DNA of 64,000 nucleotides from positions 1-64,000 of the forward strand of contig JAFZWW010000107.1 of assembly GCA_017617005.1 (NCBI GenBank), read 5' to 3'. This DNA comes from Lachnospiraceae bacterium. GTDB lineage: Bacteria > Bacillota > Clostridia > Lachnospirales > Lachnospiraceae. Below are positions 60,952 through 64,000 of this stretch, one piece after another. Position numbers and translations under genes: made by a program. Each line of letters begins with the position of its first letter. The stretch's first letter is position 1. The notes under the pieces were generated by a model. That model made no database searches and was not told the origin of the DNA. It was given only the letters and a program-made list of their open reading frames with translations.

Positions 60952-62381
60952 TCTGAGGAAGCGTTTTCATCGGTATTTACGCTGTCTTCGAAGCCTTCTC
61001 CGAAGTTCTCGGCAACTTTGAGCATGATCGCGCATTCGACACGCTTTCTTTCGAGCTCACAGCCGACTTCATAGGCATCGAGAATATTTCCGTGGAAATT
61101 GTAGGAATTGGCAGCACATCCGCCGCTGCAATAGAATCTTGCGAAGCAGTCCCTGCAGGCAGGCTTCTGGTAAACATTGCATGCGGAGAACTTTTCGGCG
61201 ATTTCGGGCCTGGTGACTCCCGTATCCACATTTCCCATAAGGAATTTCTCATTTCCGACAAACTGGTGACAGGGATAGAGATCTCCCCAGGGGGTGACCG
61301 CCATATATTCACAGCCCGAACCGCATCCGGAAAGTCTCTTATATACGCAGGGACCGCCGGAAAGGTCGATCATGAAATGGAAGAAATTGAAGGGCTTGCC
61401 GTTCTTTCTCCTGATGATCATCTCGTGTGCGAGCTTGTCATACTGTTCCTTGAGATAGGGAAGGTCTTCTTTTTTCAGGGCATAATCATCCGTGGGCTGT
61501 GCAACGACGGGCTCTACGGAAATCTGCTCAAAGCCGAGGTCCGCAAGGTGCAGGACATCCTCGGAAAAGTCCATATTGTAGTGGGTGTAAGTTCCGCGTA
61601 CATAGTAGTTCATCTGGTTCCTGGACTCTGCCATCTTGATGAACTTGGGAATGATGATGTCATAGGAGCCCTGTCCTCCCCTGCCGGGACGCATGCGGTC
61701 ATTGACCTCTTTACGTCCGTCGATCGAAAGGACGACATTGTGCATCTCCTTGTTGGCAAATTCCTGAATCTCGTCATTGAGAAGGATACCGTTTGTCGTA
61801 AGAGTGAAACGGAACTTCTTATTGTGCTCTTTTTCAAGGCTTCTGCCGTACTCAACGATGCCCTTTACGACATCGAAATTGAGGGTGGGCTCACCGCCGA
61901 AGAAATCCACCTCGAGGTTTACATGCGATCCGGATTCCCTGATAAGGAAATCGATTGCCTTCTTGCCCACCTCAAGGCTCATAAGGCCGCGGTCGCCATG
62001 GTATTCGCCCTCGCTCGCAAAGCAGTACTTGCAGGCGAGATTGCAGTCGTGTGCGATATGAAGGCAGAGAGCCTTTACATAGTGCTTGCCCTCTTTGAAC
62101 TTATCGATATAAGGCTCATAGACATCCTTGGAAAAGAGTTTGCCGGCCTTGGCAAGCTCCATGATCTCCTCGACAGCCTCGTCGACCTCTTCCTCGGTCG
62201 CGGTCATATCTCCCGCTACGTTTACGGCAGCCTTCATGGTATCGACATCGGTAACTCCGCCCTCGTAAATGGCCTCCACGGTCTTGACAAGGTCATATAC
62301 GAGATCGTCGACAACATGGACCGAGCCGCTGTTGACATCAAGGATTATGTTGTAGCCTTCGCTTTTAAACTGGTGGATCAT
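60948..62381 (-). CDS. scfB: SCIFF peptide maturase, radical SAM/SPASM thioether-forming enzyme
   Basis: A 477-residue radical SAM enzyme that forms sulfur-to-carbon thioether bridges in the SCIFF peptide (a ranthipeptide). Residues 1-95 resemble a peptide-recognition (RRE/PqqD-like) domain. The radical SAM cluster motif is CNLACKYC (C113, C117, C120), then the glycine-rich FFGGEPTLN. The C-terminal SPASM domain has many Cys (CGSGCEY, YPCHQF, CNVYQKPACRDCFARFYCSGGC) for two more clusters. AAGGAGT precedes the ATG. It lies 115 bases after the SCIFF peptide gene, with a hairpin between them. Confidence 0.96.
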   Translation of the reverse strand: MIHQFKSEGYNIILDVNSGSVHVVDDLVYDLVKTVEAIYEGGVTDVDTMKAAVNVAGDMTATEEEVDEAVEEIMELAKAGKLFSKDVYEPYIDKFKEGKHYVKALCLHIAHDCNLACKYCFASEGEYHGDRGLMSLEVGKKAIDFLIRESGSHVNLEVDFFGGEPTLNFDVVKGIVEYGRSLEKEHNKKFRFTLTTNGILLNDEIQEFANKEMHNVVLSIDGRKEVNDRMRPGRGGQGSYDIIIPKFIKMAESRNQMNYYVRGTYTHYNMDFSEDVLHLADLGFEQISVEPVVAQPTDDYALKKEDLPYLKEQYDKLAHEMIIRRKNGKPFNFFHFMIDLSGGPCVYKRLSGCGSGCEYMAVTPWGDLYPCHQFVGNEKFLMGNVDTGVTRPEIAEKFSACNVYQKPACRDCFARFYCSGGCAANSYNFHGNILDAYEVGCELERKRVECAIMLKVAENFGEGFEDSVNTDENASSD

Positions 62382-62425
62382 ATAAACTCCTTAAAACGTA
62401 AAAAGAGGAACGTCACCGCATTCCA

Positions 62426-62461
62426 CAAAATAAAGCAGTGTCATATTTCAGACACTGCTTT
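62426..62461 (-). terminator. Terminator/attenuator between SCIFF peptide and maturase
   Basis: Read on the minus strand AAAGCAGTGTC pairs perfectly with GACACTGCTTT around eight bases and is followed by ATTTTG. A partial terminator here would give much more peptide mRNA than maturase mRNA. On the plus strand the stem is followed by a five-T run. Confidence 0.75.
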
Positions 62462-62496
62462 TTATCCGGCTTATGCCGGCACAGATTCCAAAAACA

Positions 62497-62643
62497 TTAC
62501 TTCTTAAGCTGCTCGCAGGACTGGTTACCTACGGTGCAGGAAGTCTTACATGCAGACTGGCAGGAAGTCTGGCACTCGCCACATCCGCCCTTTACTGCTG
62601 ATTCCTTAAGATCTCTGGTCTGGAGAGTCTTGATATGCTTCAT
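62497..62643 (-). CDS. scfA: SCIFF ranthipeptide precursor
   Basis: A 48-residue peptide beginning MKHIKTLQTRDLKE and ending in the Cys-rich CQTSCQSACKTSCTVGNQSC. It is the six-cysteines-in-forty-five-residues (SCIFF) precursor found in almost all Clostridia. Cysteines are at 21, 24, 28, 32, 36 and 43; Thr37 is in place for the Cys32-Thr37 thioether reported for this family. The function of the mature peptide is unknown in general; links to quorum sensing have been suggested. AAGGAGG lies seven bases before the ATG. A strong promoter is at 62689-62717 and the maturase is next downstream. Confidence 0.97.
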   Translation of the reverse strand: MKHIKTLQTRDLKESAVKGGCGECQTSCQSACKTSCTVGNQSCEQLKK

Positions 62644-62688
62644 GATATCCTCCTTGGATAAAAAGTCTTATTTCGAAAAACCTTATGA

Positions 62689-62717
62689 ATCATAGCATAA
62701 GAGCCCATATAAGGCAA
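62689..62717 (-). promoter_or_regulatory. Promoter of the SCIFF operon
   Basis: Minus strand TTGCCT (62712-62717), 17-base spacer, TATGAT (62689-62694). Predicted +1 about 62682, leader 39 bases. Confidence 0.7.
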
Positions 62718-62776
62718 GGGAATTATTTACCTCCATGAAGCACTTTTTAGCCATGAAAAATGAGGAATATCGCTCG

Positions 62777-64000
62777 TTATTTATCTGATTCCGCTTCCTC
62801 GGTCTTAAGCTCGTCATCATCCTGCTCTTCGCCGGATTCTGACTTTTTGGCAATATCCTCAAGAACCTCGGGAGGAAGGGTAATCTCGACCTCAACGATG
62901 CGGTTCTGGTCCATTCCGATGACCTTAAGGACCGTACCGTCCTCAAGAGTGACCTCATCTCCGTCCTCGGGCATATGATCCAGGCGCTCGATTATGATAC
63001 CGCCCATCGAGTCATATTCCTCACTTGAAAGGGATGTTCCGACGGCCTCATTGAAGTCATCGATGCTGAGTGCGCCCTCGACAAGGTATTTACCGTCTTC
63101 CTTTTTCTGGATGAGTTCTTTCTCATCCTCGTCGAACTCGTCCCTGATCTCACCAACCAGCTCCTCAAGAAGGTCCTCGAGGGTGATCATACCTTCAACG
63201 GTACCATACTCGCTGAGGACGAAAACGATATTGAAGGTCTCCTTACGCATCTGTGCAAGAAGATCCTGGGTCTTTTTGAACTCGTGGGTAAAGTAAGCCT
63301 CACGCATTATATTGCGCACCTTGAAGCCCTTACGTTCGAGTCCGATGAACTCCTTCATATTGATGACACCGATGATATGCTCCTTCTCACCCTCATAAAC
63401 GGGGAGCCTGGTGTACATATACTCCTTGAACACGGCAAGAACTTCTTCATAGGTGCTGTCGACATCTATGCTGACCATGCGCACCTTTGGGATCATGATA
63501 TCCTTGGCAACGTGGTCGGTGAAATCGAAGAGGTTATAGATCATATCACGCTCTTCGGGCTCTATCTCACCATCCTCGTGGCTTACATCGACGTAGGTCT
63601 TGATCGCATCTTCCGTGATCGCATCAGTCTTGCCGTCCGCATCTATTCTCATGATGAAAAGAATGATCTTCGCAACTCCGTTAACAATGAAGATAAAAGG
63701 TGTGAAGATCACCATCAGCATCTCTATAATGCCACTGTAGAGCATGGCCATCTTATCCGCGGAAACCGTCGCCCAGGTCTTGGGAACAACCTCTCCCACG
63801 ATAAGAATGACAAAGGTAAGTATGCCCGTCATGATGCCTACGGGAATACCGAAATACTCCGTCGCCAGCATTGTCGATATCGCGGACGCGGTAAGATTTA
63901 CTATATTATTGCCTATCAGCACTGTGCTGAGCAGTTTTGAACCTTTTTCGAGGATGCGAAGGACTCTGGCGGCTTTCTTATTGCCGTCGTCAGCAAGGCT
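62777..64000 (-). CDS. CBS-domain membrane protein of the HlyC/CorC (CNNM) family, 5' end outside window
   Basis: The reading frame is open to the window edge, so at least 407 residues are visible and the start lies beyond 64000; the GTG at 63922 is internal (the frame upstream reads ARVLRILEKGSKLLSTV, normal for this family). The CNNM transmembrane domain (LIGNNIVNLTASAIST, then VPKTWATVSADK), two CBS domains (from about YNLFDFTDHVAKDIMIP) and a C-terminal CorC_HlyC domain are present. Relatives act in magnesium or sodium-coupled ion export, or are of unknown role. The tail is acidic and Glu-rich. Probably an independent unit from the SCIFF operon, which has its own promoter. Confidence 0.93.
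   Translation of the reverse strand, partial: SLADDGNKKAARVLRILEKGSKLLSTVLIGNNIVNLTASAISTMLATEYFGIPVGIMTGILTFVILIVGEVVPKTWATVSADKMAMLYSGIIEMLMVIFTPFIFIVNGVAKIILFIMRIDADGKTDAITEDAIKTYVDVSHEDGEIEPEERDMIYNLFDFTDHVAKDIMIPKVRMVSIDVDSTYEEVLAVFKEYMYTRLPVYEGEKEHIIGVINMKEFIGLERKGFKVRNIMREAYFTHEFKKTQDLLAQMRKETFNIVFVLSEYGTVEGMITLEDLLEELVGEIRDEFDEDEKELIQKKEDGKYLVEGALSIDDFNEAVGTSLSSEEYDSMGGIIIERLDHMPEDGDEVTLEDGTVLKVIGMDQNRIVEVEITLPPEVLEDIAKKSESGEEQDDDELKTEEAESDK

Noticed and set aside
62471..62480. Second small hairpin (TCCGGC/GCCGGC) after the SCIFF gene
   Set aside because: Only five or six pairs and no T-run; it may support the main hairpin at 62432-62461 but cannot stand alone as a feature.
61092..62507. 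Long open frame of 471 codons on the plus strand opposite the SCIFF maturase
   Set aside because: It is the antisense shadow of scfB. The minus strand carries full radical SAM and SPASM motifs, while the plus frame shows no motif and has no promoter or ribosome binding site.

Overview
The window reads as chromosome of an anaerobic Clostridia species, most likely a fibre-degrading Lachnospiraceae (Butyrivibrio-like). The evidence is a SCIFF ranthipeptide with its maturase, a fused SecDF, a DUF6171 protein, a two-domain acyl-CoA dehydratase activase, an intracellular GH120/GH51 xylan-oligosaccharide pair, many cyclic-di-GMP proteins and sigma-A promoters with 17-bp spacers. I see no phage, insertion sequence, CRISPR array, tRNA or rRNA. 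All genes but one (the activase) lie on the minus strand, so operons read from high to low coordinates. About 44 protein genes are supported, including two that simple ORF calling misses: the truncated rpsU at the left edge and the 48-residue SCIFF peptide.

Region by region. 1-14.5 kb (minus): an operon starting at an extended -10 promoter near 14,575 carries a rhomboid-like protein lacking catalytic residues, a degenerate sigma-factor-like protein, a small unknown protein, an M16C metallopeptidase, a DUF4349 lipoprotein, era, recO and an Ig-like lipoprotein, and ends at a strong terminator (5.63 kb). glyS-alaS-membrane protein follow from their own promoter, and rpsU has its own promoter. 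14.7-19.0 kb (plus): the lone dehydratase activase with strong promoter and terminator. 19.1-28.7 kb (minus): a palindromic intergenic element, then a four-gene signalling operon (active membrane HD-GYP, propeller hybrid histidine kinase, response regulator, degenerate HD-GYP with a novel C-terminus). 28.8-31.1 kb: three coupled genes for an activated, possibly N-formylated, pseudaminic-acid-type sugar. 31.1-41.1 kb: esterase, clostripain-like peptidase, phosphohexomutase, CE2-like esterase, Ddl, an unknown membrane protein, a membrane-anchored MurF and an alpha/beta hydrolase. 41.2-46.3 kb: DUF6171 protein, a GGDEF protein that appears to be made from a leaderless mRNA, GH51 and GH120. 46.3-58.5 kb: the conserved housekeeping order recJ | priA-def-fmt-rsmB-rlmN | PP2C-PASTA kinase-rsgA. 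58.6-62.7 kb: SCIFF-maturase-SecDF. 62.8-64 kb: a CBS/CorC membrane protein cut by the window edge.

Cross-cutting observations: four promoters share the ten bases ATGGTAWAAT; a REP-like palindromic family with core GGGGACGGTTCC sits at the 3' ends of four genes; two larger palindromic elements lie in intergenic gaps; and several starts were moved on ribosome-binding-site or promoter grounds (priA, fmt, pseF, DUF4349, DUF6171). The most promising undescribed biology is the degenerate sigma/pseudo-rhomboid pair and the HD-GYP/hybrid-kinase/degenerate HD-GYP operon. All identifications come from reading motifs; no database search was run.
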